The position numbers were made by a program, and so were the translations under genes. Of a DNA stretch of 64,000 bases, positions 12,601 to 27,600 are shown in pieces. Under the pieces are notes generated by a model. The model was given only the letters and a program-made list of their open reading frames with translations. It was not told where the DNA came from and searched no databases. This DNA comes from Erythrophleum ivorense. Lineage: Eukaryota > Streptophyta > Magnoliopsida > Fabales > Fabaceae. The stretch is taken from the NCBI GenBank assembly GCA_026724425.1, contig JAIUCV010000005.1, positions 32,275,784-32,339,783 on the forward strand. The letters are read 5' to 3'. Positions within the stretch are counted from its first letter, which is position 1; each line of letters opens with the position of its first letter.

Positions 12601-15600
12601 ACTGAACCAGAACCTCTACAGGACCATAATGACAATGCTGGTGGAAAAGAAAAAGGTGATACAGATCTGGATGTTGCTGGAAAAGAACTACCGAGTGTCA
12701 AAATCCTGCATATGTACAAGAGAAAGAAGTATCACAAGGTGCAGCAACCAGAAGCAAATGTGGAAATGGTTGTACAGCAAGAAAAACAACAAGAAGAGCC
12801 TATCAACTCATCTCTGTAGAGCCAAGAACCTTCTTCAAGGTCAGATCCTGAGGAGTTGGAGTTGGACAAGCCCATTGCACTGAGAAAAGGGGTAAGATCA
12901 TGCACTAAACATCCTATCAGCCAATATGTCTCTTATGATAAATTATCTGCAAAAATGCAAGCATTTGTTGCTAATATTTCAGCAGAAAAGATTCCCACTG
13001 GTTATAAGGAGGCTGTTAAGGATCCAAATTGGAGGAAGGCTATTGGAGAGGAATTAGCAGCCTTGGAGAAAAATAGAACCTGGAAAGTTGTAGATTTGCC
13101 TTCAAATAAGGCCACAGTGGGGTGCAAATGGGTATTTACCATCAAATACAATCCTGATGGAAGCATTAACAGGTATAAAGCAAGGTTAGTAGCTAGAGGT
13201 TTCACACAAACATATGGTATAGACTATCAAGAGACATTTGCCCCTGTTGCAAAATTTAATACCATTAAAATCCTTTTGTCTTTAGCTTCTAACCTAGATT
13301 GGCCTTTGTATCAACTTGATACAAAAAATGCTTTCTTGTATGGTGAACTAGAGGAGGAAGTATATATGGAAGTACCTAAAAGTTTGAGATGTCACAACCA
13401 ATCAGGTAAGGCTTGCAAGTTACTTAAATCGCTTTATGGGCTTAAGCAATCTCCTAGGGCTTGGTTTGAAAAATTCACAAGGGTTGTCTTGAAAATTGGG
13501 TATACTCAGTGTCAAACAGACCACACTATGTTTGTAAAGCATACTTCCCAAGGGAAGATATCTATTTTGATTGTATATGTAGATGATATAATCATGACTG
13601 GTGATGATGTAGTTGGGATCAAGAAATTGAAGAAGTCATTAATGGCTGAATTTGATGTAAAAGATTTGGGTAATCTAAAATATTTCCTTGGAATGGAAGT
13701 TGCCAGGTCAACTAAAGGAATCACAGTGTCACAAAGAAAGTACACTCTTGACTTGTTGCAAGAAAAAGGAATGCTAGGTGCAAGACCAGCTGATACTCCC
13801 ATGGATTCAACTTATAAGCAATCTTTTCTAGAAGAAAGTGATCCTATTGACACTGAACAGTATAAGAGGTTGGTAGGTAAACTCATTTACTTGTCTCATA
13901 CAAGGCCAGATATATCCTTTCAAGTTAGTGTGGCGAGTCAATTCATGAGTCAACCTAAAAGGACTCACATGGAAGCACTATGTAGGATTCTCAGATACTT
14001 AAAAATGACACCTGGAAAGGGAATTTATTTTGAGAAGGGAATAGATAGAGGTGTTGAAATTTTCACAGATGCTGATTGGGCTGGATCAGTAACTGATAGA
14101 CGCTCCACTATAGGCTATTGCATGTTTGTATGGGGCAATCTTGTATCTTGGAGGAGTAAAAAGCAGTCTGTGGTTGCAAGGAGCAGTGCAGAAGCTGAAT
14201 ATCGTGCACTTGCACATGGAATTTGTGAAGGGATATGGATTGAAAGAGTTTTGAGAGAGCTAAAAATTCAATTTGCGGGACCTATGAAGGTGTGGTGTGA
14301 CAATCAAGCTACCATAAGGATTGTGAATAATCCAGTTCATCATGACCGAATGAAACATGTTGAAATAGATCGAAACTTCATTAAGGAGAAGATGGATAAT
14401 GGGCTTATCAATCTCAGTTATGTTCCTTCCCGACTACAGGTGGCTGACTTGCTTACAAAGTCTCTTCCAAGGATCAAGTTTGAAGAGCTCAACCGCAAGT
14501 TGGGAATGATTAACATCTATTCTCCAGCTTGAGGGGGAGTGTTGGATAAAATAATTCTATTATTATTTCCCTTATCATATTTATTGTATTTTTCCTTTCA
14601 GTTATTATTTGGATTGTTATTATCTTATCTTTATAGATTCTAATTTGGTGAGATTATGATTAGTAAATAAAATCCCATGATAATAGGGATAATAGGAGAG
14701 AGAGTGTGAGATCTCTTGGTATTATATAATCCAAGTCTGTACAGCCTTTTTATAATATAAGCGACTTTATCTCTCTCCACCGAAAATGCTCAAATATGAA
14801 TGTTCTTGTATTTCTTATATGTTCATTGATGCAAAGTGAATATAAATGTTATTGAAGAAAACTTAGATAAATTGTACTCTAAATTCTTGATTATTTTGAT
14901 GGAGAATAGCTACATAAATAGGAGATCCCATGCAACATATCTATAAATAAAGGCATGTAATTATAGAGGCAAAATCAAAGATAAATAAGGAAACAAATGT
15001 TCGGACATTTTCACATAATAACCACATAAAGCTGAGATCATGCTCCATTATTGAAGGATAAAACATGGATTTTCAACATTGCCCCTCAAGATAGGGAACA
15101 GATATTGATCATCCCTAGTTTGGACCTTAGTTCTTCAAATATGATTCTAGATAGGGCTTTGGTCAAAACATCATCCACCTAACACTTTTTAGGAGTATGA
15201 ATTAGCTCTAGAATTCCATATTCAACCTTTTCTTTAATGAAATGACAGTCAAGTTCCACATATTTGGTTCTGTCATGATGTACATGGTTATTAGCTATGC
15301 TAATTGCAACCAAGTTATTACACAAGACCTTCATTGGTTTTTCCACACACATCCTTAATTCACCAAGGAGTCTTTTAAGCCATAACCCTTCACAAATGCC
15401 TTGAGAGAGTGCTCTGAACTTAGTTTCAGCATTATTCTTGGCTACTACCAATCGCTTCTTACTCTGCCAAGTAACAGTGCTTCCCCCTATATAAGTGCAA
15501 TAACCTATGGTTGACCTTTTATCTATGATAGAACCTACCCAATTAGCATCTAAATAAATTTCAATTCCTTTATTGGTCCCTTTTGGGAAAATTCATTTCC

Positions 15601-18600
15601 AATGGTCATTTTGAGATATCTAAGGATTTTGTAAATAGCTTCAAGGTGCTCCTCAATGGGTTTATTCTTAAATTGGGAAACTATACTGACAAGGAAACTA
15701 ATGTTAGGTGTAGTATGAGACAAGTAAATTAGATGACCCACTAATCCTTGATATCTCCTAGTATTAACTAAGTATCAACAGGTTTACACCCTAACATTCT
15801 TATTTTTTCAATTAAGTCCAATGTATATTTTTGTTGGGAGATTGCAATTGCCTTTCTTGATTGAGCCACTTTCATGCCTAAGAAGTATTTCAATTCTCCA
15901 AGCTCTTTAATTTCATATTTTTTCGCAACCATCTTATCTTCTTTTTGTAATCACCGTGACAATTATATCTTTTATATATAATCAATCTTCCCATTAAAGG
16001 AGAATTTGATGAGCTATGTATGATCAAATTGTCCTTTAATATACCCATAACCTTTAATTGCTTTAGTGAACCTCTCAAACTAAGTCCTAGGAGACTATTT
16101 GAAACCACACAAAGACTTATGAAATTTTCAAATCTTATTAGCATCAATTCCTATATCAAACCTAAGGGGGTATTTCCATGTACACTTTATCCTCAAGGTC
16201 TCCATTAAAAAAAAAAATCATTTCTAACATTTAGTTGGTGGAAGGGCCAATCTAGATTTCCATCCAAGGATAGGAGAACCTTGATGGTGTTAAGCTTTTC
16301 AACAAGAGTAAAGGTTTTTTGATAGTCAATGCCATGAGTTTGTATAAACCCCTTTGCCACCTATCTAGCTTTGTGATGATTGATACTTCCATTAGGAATG
16401 TATTTGATGGTAAATGTCCATTTACACCCTATTAATTTCTTCCTTTTAGAAAATATGAAATTTTCCACGTGCCATTCTTTTCAAGGGCATTTATTTCTTC
16501 TTGAACAACAATTATGCATTCTACTTTTTCAAGTGCTTCTTGAAAACATGGAATCTTTTCATGAGAAATATTATTCATAAACTTCTTGTATTCAAGTGAT
16601 AACTTATCATAAGATATGAAATTGCACATGAGAAGACTAATGCAAGATCTGACCCCTTTCCTTAGAGTAAGAGGAAGATTATCAATAGTAACTTCACTTG
16701 GACTTGTCGTATATTGCTTAGGAGATGTGTAGGGCTCTACCTCTTGGGTATTCCTCATTCTTGAGTACATAATCAACTCCCTTTGTTGAGTATCCTTTAG
16801 GTTGGTCTTAGGTCTAATGGAGATAATGGCATTGTTAAGGTCTTTAGGGTTAATGTTATGTGGTTCAGGGTCTATAATAATGTTGGTCTAAAGTTGATTG
16901 GTAGGAAAGGCAACAATGTGGGATTCAAAAGTGCTTTGTGTCTCACGTATGATGTTCTTTTGGGTCTTGAGACCAAGTTTAGTATTAGGGGTAGTATTGT
17001 ACCAAAAATCCCATTCTTGCACACTCTGAGTCTCCCTTAAAATGGGTAACTCTTAGATAGGAAGAATAGTTTTTAGAATGTGACATCCATGGAGGTGTAA
17101 AATTTTTCTGTGGTAGATGAGTAGCATTTGTATCTTCTTTTTGTGGAAGAGTAATTGAGAAAATTGCATTTGGTGGCTTTAGGATCAAGCTTGCCTCCAT
17201 GATAATTGTGAACAAAAGCAACACACCTAAAATCTTTTAAGGTAAGGTTGACATTATTTGGGTACTGGGGTAGGATTGGAGAAGTTTCTGGCACCATGTT
17301 TGGAAATTTAAGATGTTGGAGGGAAGTTTATTGAGGAGGCAAGTTATAGTAAGGATTGCCTCGGCCTAAAACTTTTTTGAAACATGGGTAGTGAGCATGA
17401 ATGATCTGGTACCCTAAAACAAATTCTTTTTTCCTTTTCAACTACCCCATTTTGCTGGAGAGAATCAAACTCAATAGCTGTGGTATATGGTCCCTTGGTT
17501 TGTAAAGTAGTTACCCAAGTTTGAGTTTAAATATTCCCTCCCATTGTCAAATTAAAGACGTTAATTTTGGTTTGAAATTGGATTTGAATAATGGAGTGGA
17601 AATTTTGAAAATATTGGACACTTCATACTTTTATTGATTAGGTAAACTCAGGTGAGTCTTGTGTGACCATCAACAAAATTACAAACCATCTATCCCTAGA
17701 TATAACTATATATCATAGAGAAGGGATGTGATGAGTTGTGTTCACGAGTGGGGTAGATATTTTTGACATGTTTGGACAATTAACACACTTTACATTAGAA
17801 AATTTTAGAAGTTTTATTGAATATTTGAAGAAATTTTTCTTCCAGACATTGGGGATTAGGGTGATCCAATCTACAATGTGATAACACAATATAGACCAAC
17901 TACTAGTAGCAAGAGGTTGTCTTGGATCCTTGTCTAGACCATTGAGGAGGTAAAGTATTAGACATTCTTTAACATTGCCAATCATCCTTCTTGATTCCAA
18001 GTCCTAAAAATCACATCTTCCAAATCAGAAGTTAGTGACATAATTCAAGTCCTAGGTAAATTTTCTTATAGACAAAAGATTCAAGTTAACTTTGGGACAA
18101 ATAAAATAGATTTAAAAATGAATTTCTGAGATAAATGTACTATTCCAACTCCAATGACCTTGATTATTGTTAGAATAGTGTACATATGGTAGTTAGAATA
18201 ATGTACGTATTAGTCCTTGTACTAGTTGCACTCCAATAGTACTAGTTGTACTACAACTGTACTGCACATTATACTACACCTTGTATTGCTCTATAAATAA
18301 GATAGAAACATAAGGAGTTATTCACTTGAGTATTCCAAACAATTGTATCTCCTCTTTTTTTTTTCTTTCCCTCATATGATATCAAAGCCTACTTTGATCC
18401 CTTTCAGCCGTGCCTCCTTCCACTGTGTCTCATTCTAACTTTGATTCCTCTCAAATCCCTTAGTTTTTACTGCTGTCCAAGTGAATCCTTGATCCCATGC
18501 TCTTTTTGGAACATGTACCTCACCATTGTGTTCAGAAGGTCTTGATCGGCCAAACCCCAAAATCTGGTCATCGAACAATATCCCACATGTTGTCGTCACC

Positions 18601-21600
18601 TTTTGCATTCTGACCCATGCGCTTACATGTAAGAATGCACCATGCACTGCCATTGTTGTTCACTGTGATCTCCTCTAAAATTCTTTATTTTTTTATAACC
18701 TTGTTGATAAGTTTGTCCCTGTGGAGGACTAGAGTATGGGACAAATAAATGGCATAGTTTGTGAGTCACAAGGTCTTTGCTTTCTTTCACCTCATACATC
18801 TCTAGTAGCTTGCACCACCATTTGCTCTCCATTTCTTGGTCATAGTTGCTTAGGTTATCCTAGCCTTTTTAAACTCCAGAAGATGGTCCCTTCTCTTTCC
18901 ACCTTGTCATCATTAGATTGTGAGTAATGTCAACTTGACAAACAAGCTCGTTCTTCATTTCTCACAGTGTCAATAATCATGTGTCCTTCAAAACTTGTTC
19001 ATTTATATGTCTAGGATTCATATGTCTGGGCTCTCTATTTGAATAGTGTACATTTTAGTCCTTGTACTAGCCACACTACAATTGTATTACACATTGGACT
19101 ACACCTAGTATAGCTCTGTAAATAAAATAGAAATGTAAGGAGTTGCTCACTTATGTAGTCCAAAAAATTGTGTCTCCTTTTTTTTTTTTTCTTTCTTAGA
19201 CTTTATAGTTACAAACCCATTAACAATTTGAAGAAGAAAATTCTTGGGACATGGGTAAATTCGTCAAGAAGTGAAATGGTACTAGTCATATGATCAGTGG
19301 CTGGCTTAGTGCAATAGGATAATTACCTAATTCAGCTACCATGCTTGCCCTAATAATATTTTTGATGGATGGTTGATTAGCAAATAATTTTTGAAGTAAC
19401 TCTTGTTGCTCCTTGCTAAGTAGATTTGTTGCCATGAGATTTTTGTCTTCACCATCGACCATCAAGCTTCTTGGTTCATTCTACAGTCTTGGCTTCCAGT
19501 TGGCTGGTTTTCCATAGATTTTCCAACAAGTTTCCTTGGTGTGTCCAGTTTTATGACGATGGTCACACCAAGGTTTGACTTGCTTATTCGGTTTGTTGTC
19601 TTGACCTTAGTTGGGCATGCCATGTGTTGCAAATATAGCATTTTCAGCCACTGCCTAAGTGCTTTGTGTCATACCTAGTTTCATTTAACTCATTTGCACC
19701 ATTTATATACATTAGCAACAAAGACTACAACCATTACTATTCTTTTAGCAGCAAAAATCGGTCCATTTACATACCAATCGAAGCCATAGGAGTCAAATTT
19801 CGAATTTTTCTTTTCCTTTACTCATATTCATTATAAACAAACTTCTTTTGGTCTATTAGATCATGAAATATACACTAAAAGCCCAAGGGAGTTTAGGAGC
19901 CCAAATTTGACCATTTGACATAATATACGTTAAATTTCAAAAATTTATAACTCGGGCTACGTAACTCTGATGTGCACAAAATCAGTGGCTACGGAAAACT
20001 TATAGGTGAACTTTATGCCTGCAAAATTTCATCAGCAACTGAATTCATTTAACCCCTCAAAAACATGCAAAATAGAACTGCAACAGATTGTATAGTCCCT
20101 CTCCATTTCTGCCAAAAATAACCAAATTCAAAAATTTATAAAATATTCCATAAAACTCTGAAAAATGCAAACTGAGTTGTTAGAAAGCTCTCAATGTCCC
20201 CTAAATGTTTGCCAAATTCTAGCATCAAACTAGGTCATTTGGGTTGTCAAGGGTAGAGGTGCAATTTTTAATATATTTAGACCAAATTTTGGTTTAAAAG
20301 TGGCTCAATTGATTTCTAAATTGCACACTCCCACTTTGAGCAAATTTTAATCATTCTAGACATTCATTCCATATGGTCCATTGCATAAGATAAGGCCAAT
20401 ATCAAAAATTGACCATTCCACACTCAAAGATACACATGGATCATATTGCACCACGTATACCAATTCATAAACTAGTAGCCAATCTATGCATCAAAATAAC
20501 TCATATCTCTACTCTCATGCTCATACATATGGCTTCATCATAAAACATGGTTATATACATCATGTTACATCATAAGTCATCATAGGTACAAAAGATGTGC
20601 TATCCATACATTTCTAGTACATTTATTAAATTTAAGTACATGGAATATCCCTAATACACCATTCCTAGTGTCTAACTTTTCTCAACTTCCTTGCTTTTGC
20701 TTGGAGACCTGGAAATGGTTAGTGAAAATTCATGGGTGAGATTCCTGGAAGAATCTCAACAACCAATCTCAACCATCAATGCATACATGAACATCATGAG
20801 GAAATGCAATGTATGTGATGCAAAAATGTCGTTCATATGCCTCATGTAACTCAAATGCAACTTTTAGCATAAAAACTCATTTATCATCAAGTCATAACAT
20901 CAAAAAAACTAGCTAGGTTCAACTAAACTCAACTTGAGGCCCAGGAAAACCTATTATGCTCAATTCCATGCCATGGAGAGATAGGAGCCGAAAAAACATG
21001 TCAAACTCATGCATAATACTCATAATGGAAAGTATATTAAGACATAGCTCAAGGATACATCAAGCAACTGCACATACAAACATTTTAACTTATTTAAGCA
21101 TTTAAATATATGCAAGATAGGGAGATGGAGCTACCTTAGAACTTGTGAAGCTTTAAGACATCACTGACCCACTTGCTCTTGGTTTTTCTCTTGTCTTTCC
21201 TTAACTTGACACCCACACTTTTGGTAAGTTTGGGTTAACTTGGCCTACATATAACAATTACAAGGCAAATCAATTCATTTGGATCCGTCATAGGTCTTAT
21301 TAACTTTGTTTAATCCTATTAGAACCTAATGTGGAAATTAAAGCTAGTTTAGGTCAATTAAGAGGAAACTCTTAGTTTTCTTCTTATAGGCTCTAAATTT
21401 TCACATGTTATGAGTCATATAATCCTAATAGAATTCATGTAGATCATCATATGTCTAGTTAGATTTAAGACCAACTTGCTTCTTTAATTCTATTTAGGCC
21501 TTAAAATTTCAACTTTTAATTTAAGAGTCATAAATTTAATCCAATGGTTTCATAATTATTTATTCCTCTCATCTAAGTCTTTTAAATCATTAGAACCCAA

Positions 21601-24600
21601 GAAAACAATCCTTAAGTGCTTCAAGCATCCTTGGCCAAAACTATACATATATGGAGGCCAAATGGAGTGTTGTTAGTTTCTTCTAGGATTTTGATATATG
21701 TGAACATTCCTTAGCTTCTCTCTAGTTTAATTATGATTTAATATAACTTGAAATGTGAACAATTTGGAAATGAATTTCAATAATCATTCATTGAATAAAC
21801 ATAGGGTACAAATAGGGATGATGAGCAACAATGAGTTGCCATTCAATCCCAATAATATTGTTGAGAATCAGGGAAAATAGAGGGAAATCAGAATACAAAA
21901 TAAATTCCCTAAAAATCTGTAATTAAATAAGGAAACAAACAAAGTTAGAAAAACTGATAAACAGAAAAGGAAATATTATCAGAATATTAATGTATAATTT
22001 TCTTCCAACACTCCCCCTCAAGCTAGTGAATAGATATTTATCATTCCTAACTTGCAACTCAAGTCTTCAAATCTGACATGCGCTAGGGCCTTTGTGAATA
22101 AATCTGTTACTTGGTTGTTGGTGGATACATAGGCAAGATCTATTAGTCCTAAATCGACCTTTTCCTTTATAAAATGTCTATCTATCTCCATATGTTTGGT
22201 ACAATCATGGTGAATTGGATTCTTAGCAATCCCGATAATTGCCATGTTATCACACCACACCTTCATCTGAGCTTCAGAGTGTATTTTCAATTTTGCTAGT
22301 AGCCTTTTTATCCACATTCCTTCACAAAGACCAAGTGCTAAGGCTCTATAGCTTCTGCACTACTACTGGCCACCACAAGTTGTTCATTGCTTCTCCAAGT
22401 AACCAAATTACCCCAGACAGAAGTACAGTAGCCTATAGTTGACCTTCTATCAGTTACTGATCCAGCCCAATCTACATTTGTGAATACTTCAATATTTTTA
22501 GGTCCCCCTTTCTTGAAAAATAAACCTTTCCTAGGTGTCATCTTTAAATATTTAAGAATTCTGAAAACTGCATCCATATGTTCTTCTTGTGGATTGCTCA
22601 TGAATTGGCTCACTGCACTAATAGGAAAACTGATGTCAGGTTGTGTATATGAGAGATAAATCAGCTTACCTACCAACCTTTGATATCTTCCCTTATCAAT
22701 TGGTGTTCCTTCCTTTTTGAGACTTAGTTTGTAATTGGACTCCATAGGAGTTTCAACTGGTTTCGCTCCCATAATACCAGTTTCCTTGAGCAAATCAAGT
22801 GTATATTTCCTTTGAGAAACTAATATTCCCTTGCTAGACCTTGCAACCTCCATGCCTAGGAAATATCTCAAGTTTCCTAGATCCTTCACTTCAAACTCAG
22901 CAGCTAGAGCCTTTTTTAGTGCATGAATACCCTTATGATCATCACTGGTAATGACAATGTCATCAGCATATATTATAAGAATAACAAGTTTTCCATTGTC
23001 TGAATGTCTTACAAAAAGTGTGCGATTAGTTTGACACTGATAATAACCAAGCTTCTTAACCACTTTTGTAAACCTATCAAATCAAGCTCTAGGTGACTGT
23101 TTAAAGCCATATAAGGATTTCTTGAGTTTGCATACCTTAGAAGGATGATTAGCATTTCTCAAACCTGGTGGCATCTCCATGTAAACTTCTTCTAGGTCCC
23201 CATTTAAGATAGCGTTCTTTACATCTAATTGATATAATGGCTAGTCTAGATTTTCTGCTAAAGATAACAAAATTTTGATGGTGTTGAACTTTGCAACTGG
23301 TGCAAAGGTTTCTTGGTAATCAATTCCTTGCGTTTGTGTAAATCCTTTAGCTACAAGTCTAGCTTTGTACCTACTAATGCTACCATCAGAATTGTACTTA
23401 ATGGTAAAGACCCATCTACAGCCAACTATGGACTTCCCTTGTAGCAAATTAGTTATTACCCATGTTTGATTCTTCTCTAGTGCCTTTAACTCTTCACTTA
23501 TAGCCTCTCTCCACCTCGGATCCTTCATTGCTTCCTGGAAATTCTCAGGTAATTTTTCAGCATTCAATTGAGACACAAAGGTTTGAAATCGAGGAGAAAG
23601 ATTTGCATAAGAAACAAATTTATTGATCGGATGTTTAGTACATGACCTGACTCCCTTCCTTAGTGCCATTGGCCAACATAACTCCTCAGGATTTGAAGTT
23701 GGGTTGGATTCATGGCTTTGCTTAGAGATCATGATGGTTTGTTTTGGTTGTATCTCACCACTTATTTGCTGATTTCTCCTACTTCTCGTGTACTCCCTTA
23801 GAGCTTCATTTATAGGTCTATCCACCCTAGTCTCTTCATTCTCATTAGTTACAAGTTCAGTGGAATTATGATCAGTTTCTGGATTCAAAATTGGATTATC
23901 AGTGGATTTTGGGTTAGGTACAGATTGGAGTTTATTATCAGGGGATTCTGGGCTAGGTACAGATTGGGGCTCAGGTCTGGGTATTTCAGAAAAAGATTCA
24001 AGTCCAGGTTTGGACATTTCAGGTGCATCAAGGAATGGTATAGGTTCTGAATTGGCACCCAAAATAAACCATTCTTGTCCACTGTTCTCCCCCTGAATGG
24101 ATAGTTTTAGGTAATATGGTTTATCTTCAAAAAAGGTTATATCCATAGTGATAAAATACTTATTGAGGATGGGAGAGTAGTACTTATAGCCTTTATTGTT
24201 AGAAGAGTAACCCAAGAAAATGCATTTATGTGCCTTGGCCTCTAATTTGCTGCCTTCATAATTATGCACAAAGGCAACACACCCAAACATCTTTGGAGGT
24301 AGAGTAAGAGCAAAAAAAATGTAAGAGTAAGTTTCTAACAATTTTTTCAGAGGTGTATTGAATTCCAAAACTTTGGAGGGCATACGGTTTATTAAATAGG
24401 CAGATGTGAGAATGGCCTTTCCCCAAAAACGACTAGGTACATTAGAAGTGAGCAGAAGGGATCTAGCAACTTCAAGTAGATGTCTATTTTTGCGTTTAGA
24501 AACACTATTTTGTTGTGGTGTATTGACACATGAGGTTTGGTGTATTATACCATTGTCATTTAAAAATTGCTCAAAAGCATGACTGAGGTATTCCTTTGCA

Positions 24601-27600
24601 TTAGCAATTCTAAAAATTTGAACAGTTGTATGAAACTGATTTTTAATGAGAGAACAAAAATTTTTGAAAACCTGGAAAACCTCAGATTTATCTTTCATGA
24701 GATATACCCAAGTGAGTCTTGTGTGGTCATCAATAAAAGTTACAAACCATTTGGCACTGTTTTGAGTTTTCACTTTTGATGGCCCCCAAACATCACTATA
24801 GATTAAGGAAAAAGGTTTTGATGGTACATGTGGTCGGGGCAAATAAGAAGTGCGGGTATGTTTAGAGAGCTGACATAATTCACACTGAAAATCAGTATTT
24901 TTATTGAAGAAAGTTAGATACAACTTTTTCATATAATCTAGACTAGGGTGGCCTAACCTATAGTGCCATAGAGCAATTTCATTATTTGTAGGCAGCATAA
25001 CATTTGCTTTATTCATCTGAGAACTTCCAATGTAATATAAACCATCAATCTCTCTAGCATTGCCAATCTTCTTCCCTGACTCCAAATCTTGGAATAAACA
25101 ACCATCAGAATCAAAGTTAGCACTACAGTTATGATCCTTGGTCAGCCTTTTGACAGATAATAAATTGCAGTCCAATTCAGGTATATAAAGAATATTTTTA
25201 AGAACAAGTTTATCACCAGTAACAACAGTACCAATTCCTTGGACCTTAACAAATTTACCATTGGCGACTTTCACCCTTTTATTACTTGTACCAAGCCTTA
25301 TATCATCAATTAAAGTATCATCACCTGTCATACGGTTTGTACAACCAGATCTACAATTCAATCCTTTTCATTAGAGGTTTTAACAGCCAAAGCAGTATCA
25401 TCATTAGTTGCGTGAGCCATATTACTCTTGGAGACAACCTTTTCAGTTTTAGGTCATATTTGCTGAGAATTTTTCTTAGCAACTCGAGCTCTTCCTTGCT
25501 CATTTGTGAATTTTCTTCATCTGTCTTCTCACTTTCAGCAGCCACATAACTCTTGTTTTCTGACCTGAATTTCTGTCTCTAATTTGGAGGCTTGCCATGT
25601 ATCTTCCAGTAGTTGTCTCTAGTGTGCCCACTCTTTTGACAGTGTTCACACTAGCCCTTACCCTGCTTCTTCCTTGAATCTTGTCCATTTGCACCTCTAG
25701 CAGCCATGGCAGATGATTCTGAATTGGTTTGACCACTGGATGTCCCTTGAACAAGTTGTTTTCTGCTTTCTTCACACTTTGCAAGGTTCACCACCTCTTA
25801 AATCATAAGTAGTGGTTTAGTAGTCATTATTCTACCACAAACTTCTTCATATGCTTGGTTCAGGCCGAGAAGAAAGTCATAGACCCTCTCTTGTTCAACA
25901 ATTTTTTTGTAGCACATTAGGTCTTCAGTGCACGTCCATTGGTGAGGATCATATAGATCCAATTGTTGCCACAATTTCGCAAGAGCTGTGTAATATTAGG
26001 TCATGGTCTTGTCACCTTGTTTAGTGTTTCTAAGAACACCCTTTATCTGAAACAGAGCTGCAATGTTCTTAATGGTGGCATAGGTTTGCTTTGCATTCTC
26101 CCAGATCTCCTTGGCAGTTGTACCTAACACGAATTGCTCACTGATCTCAACAGTCATTAAGCCAACTAACCAACTCATAACTTGATTATTCTCAGCTACC
26201 CATGTCTCATACTTTGGATCTGTCATGTCTAGCTATTGAGCGTTTCCAAAAAGATATTTCTCCTTTCCTCTTACTCTTATGAACATAAGCATGTTGTGTG
26301 ACCACTGCAAGTAATTATTGCTATTCAGCCTGTGATTAATAATCACAGACGGAGTGGTTTCCATGCTGTTTTGGGGAAGGTTAGGGTTGGAGGCGCCGCT
26401 TGGTGTGTTCGGCGGTGGGTTCGATCCTTGGTGGGCCATGCCAGATAAACCAAAGTTCAATGAGTCCTCTGGTTCAGTATGCATAATCCTTATTGACCCA
26501 AATGAAATCATCCCCTGAACTTGTTCAGTTGCTCTGATACCATGAACAATTTGGGAATGAATTTCAATAATCATTCACTGAATAAACATATGGTACAAAT
26601 AGGGATGATGAGCAACAATGAGCTGCCATTCAATTCCAATAATATTGCCGAGAATCAGGGAAAATAGAGGGAAATCAGAATACAAAATAAAATTCCTAAA
26701 AATCTATAACTAAATAAGGAAGCAAACAAAGTTAGAAAAACTGATAAACAAAAAAGAAAATATTATCATAATATCAATGTATAATATTCTTCCAACAAAA
26801 TTTCCCCCTGGGATTCCATAACTCTTAAGGTGTAATTAAAACTCTAATTACTTTATCTTGGTTTCTAAAGCTCCTTAAGTGATTCCAATTTCATATTCTT
26901 AATCACCATGCCTGAAAACCTTTGTCCCCATTCTGTTTTAGCTGAAACTCAACTCCCTCTAATTCCTCCTAGGGCTAGCCGAACATAGGGAGAAAAGGGA
27001 AGATAAGGAGAAGCAAGTATTCCATCAAAATACATACCTTGTTTCAATGCTTAGCAAGAGGAGAATTTGATGTTGCAATTGGTATCCGCAAATCCTCTTC
27101 TTCTTCCAAGTAACTAGCCACTAAAATGCTTCTTTCAAGAAGATAAAAACCACCAAGAGAGAGGGTTTAGGGTGGAGAAGAAGATTGGTGAATGATATAC
27201 TATGAAAAAGTACATGATTTCTTACCTAGATTGGCTTCCTTTTCTCCTTCTTCTTCCTTCTTCTTAATATGACTTAGAGGTCTGAACCAGAAGCATATAA
27301 GTCGGTTAGAACTCTCTAGGGGCTGGCATGACTTAATAAAAGAGAAAGAAAGGTGATTTAAGACAATTTCATAAATTCCCATTATACACCTCATATTCAA
27401 TACCTTCGTTTAGACCTGTTTTAAATCCTTTTTAAAAACCGTTTTTTTCATATGAAAATTTAGGTCCTCTAGTTTATTAAAGATGTTTATTTTCAAATTT
27501 ATGGGATTCAAAACCATTCCGAATGCTCAGTCAAAGTTTGAATTAACTAATGGCCTAAATTGTACACTGGGAAGGTTTTGGTCACTTTGACAATTCTTAT

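Larger units (their letters stand above)
9727..14792 (+). mobile_element. Copia element E1, young full-length insertion
   Basis: Complete Ty1/copia structure on the plus strand. The 253-bp LTRs at 9727-9979 and 14540-14792 differ at only four positions (1.6%). It has primer site TGGTATCAGAGC (9980-9991), purine tract GAGGGGGAG before the 3' LTR, and a perfect 5-bp target duplication AATAT (9722-9726 and 14793-14797). One continuous frame carries gag to RNase H, broken only by three nonsense codons. It sits in host intron 9717-36872, in the host's sense direction. Its gag and LTR size resemble those of the minus-strand elements H and W in this window, so all three belong to related families. 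The lineage looks Ale/Retrofit-like by size, which is inference. Confidence 0.97.
18168..19198 (+). mobile_element. Mini-copia F, internally deleted LTR element inside E2
   Basis: Two direct repeats, 18168-18374 and about 19038-19198, share GAATAGTGTACAT, TTAGTCCTTGTACTAG, the AGGAGTT.(T/C)TCACTT block and a T-rich end. A primer site close to TGATATCAAAGC (18377-18388) follows the first. The 660-bp interior has no full domain. It retains a GAG-pre-integrase snippet about 18825-18945 resembling LG.PSL.KLQKMVPSL, so it derives from a copia by large internal deletion. The right repeat lacks its first about 40 bp and no target duplication is seen. It splits E2 between protease and the pre-integrase region. 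Confidence 0.75.
21756..26797 (-). mobile_element. Copia element H, nested in the LTR of G
   Basis: Minus-strand Ty1/copia element with 255-bp LTRs at 21756-22010 and 26543-26797. I count about 17 differences (near 7%). The primer site (GCTCTGATACCA on the plus strand) is at 26531-26542 and the purine tract (CTCCCCCTCAAG) at 22011-22022. Flanks AAATG and AAATT are a 4/5 target duplication. It is the innermost of a three-level stack, H in G in E2, all within one host intron. The LTRs and gag resemble E1 and W. Confidence 0.93.
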
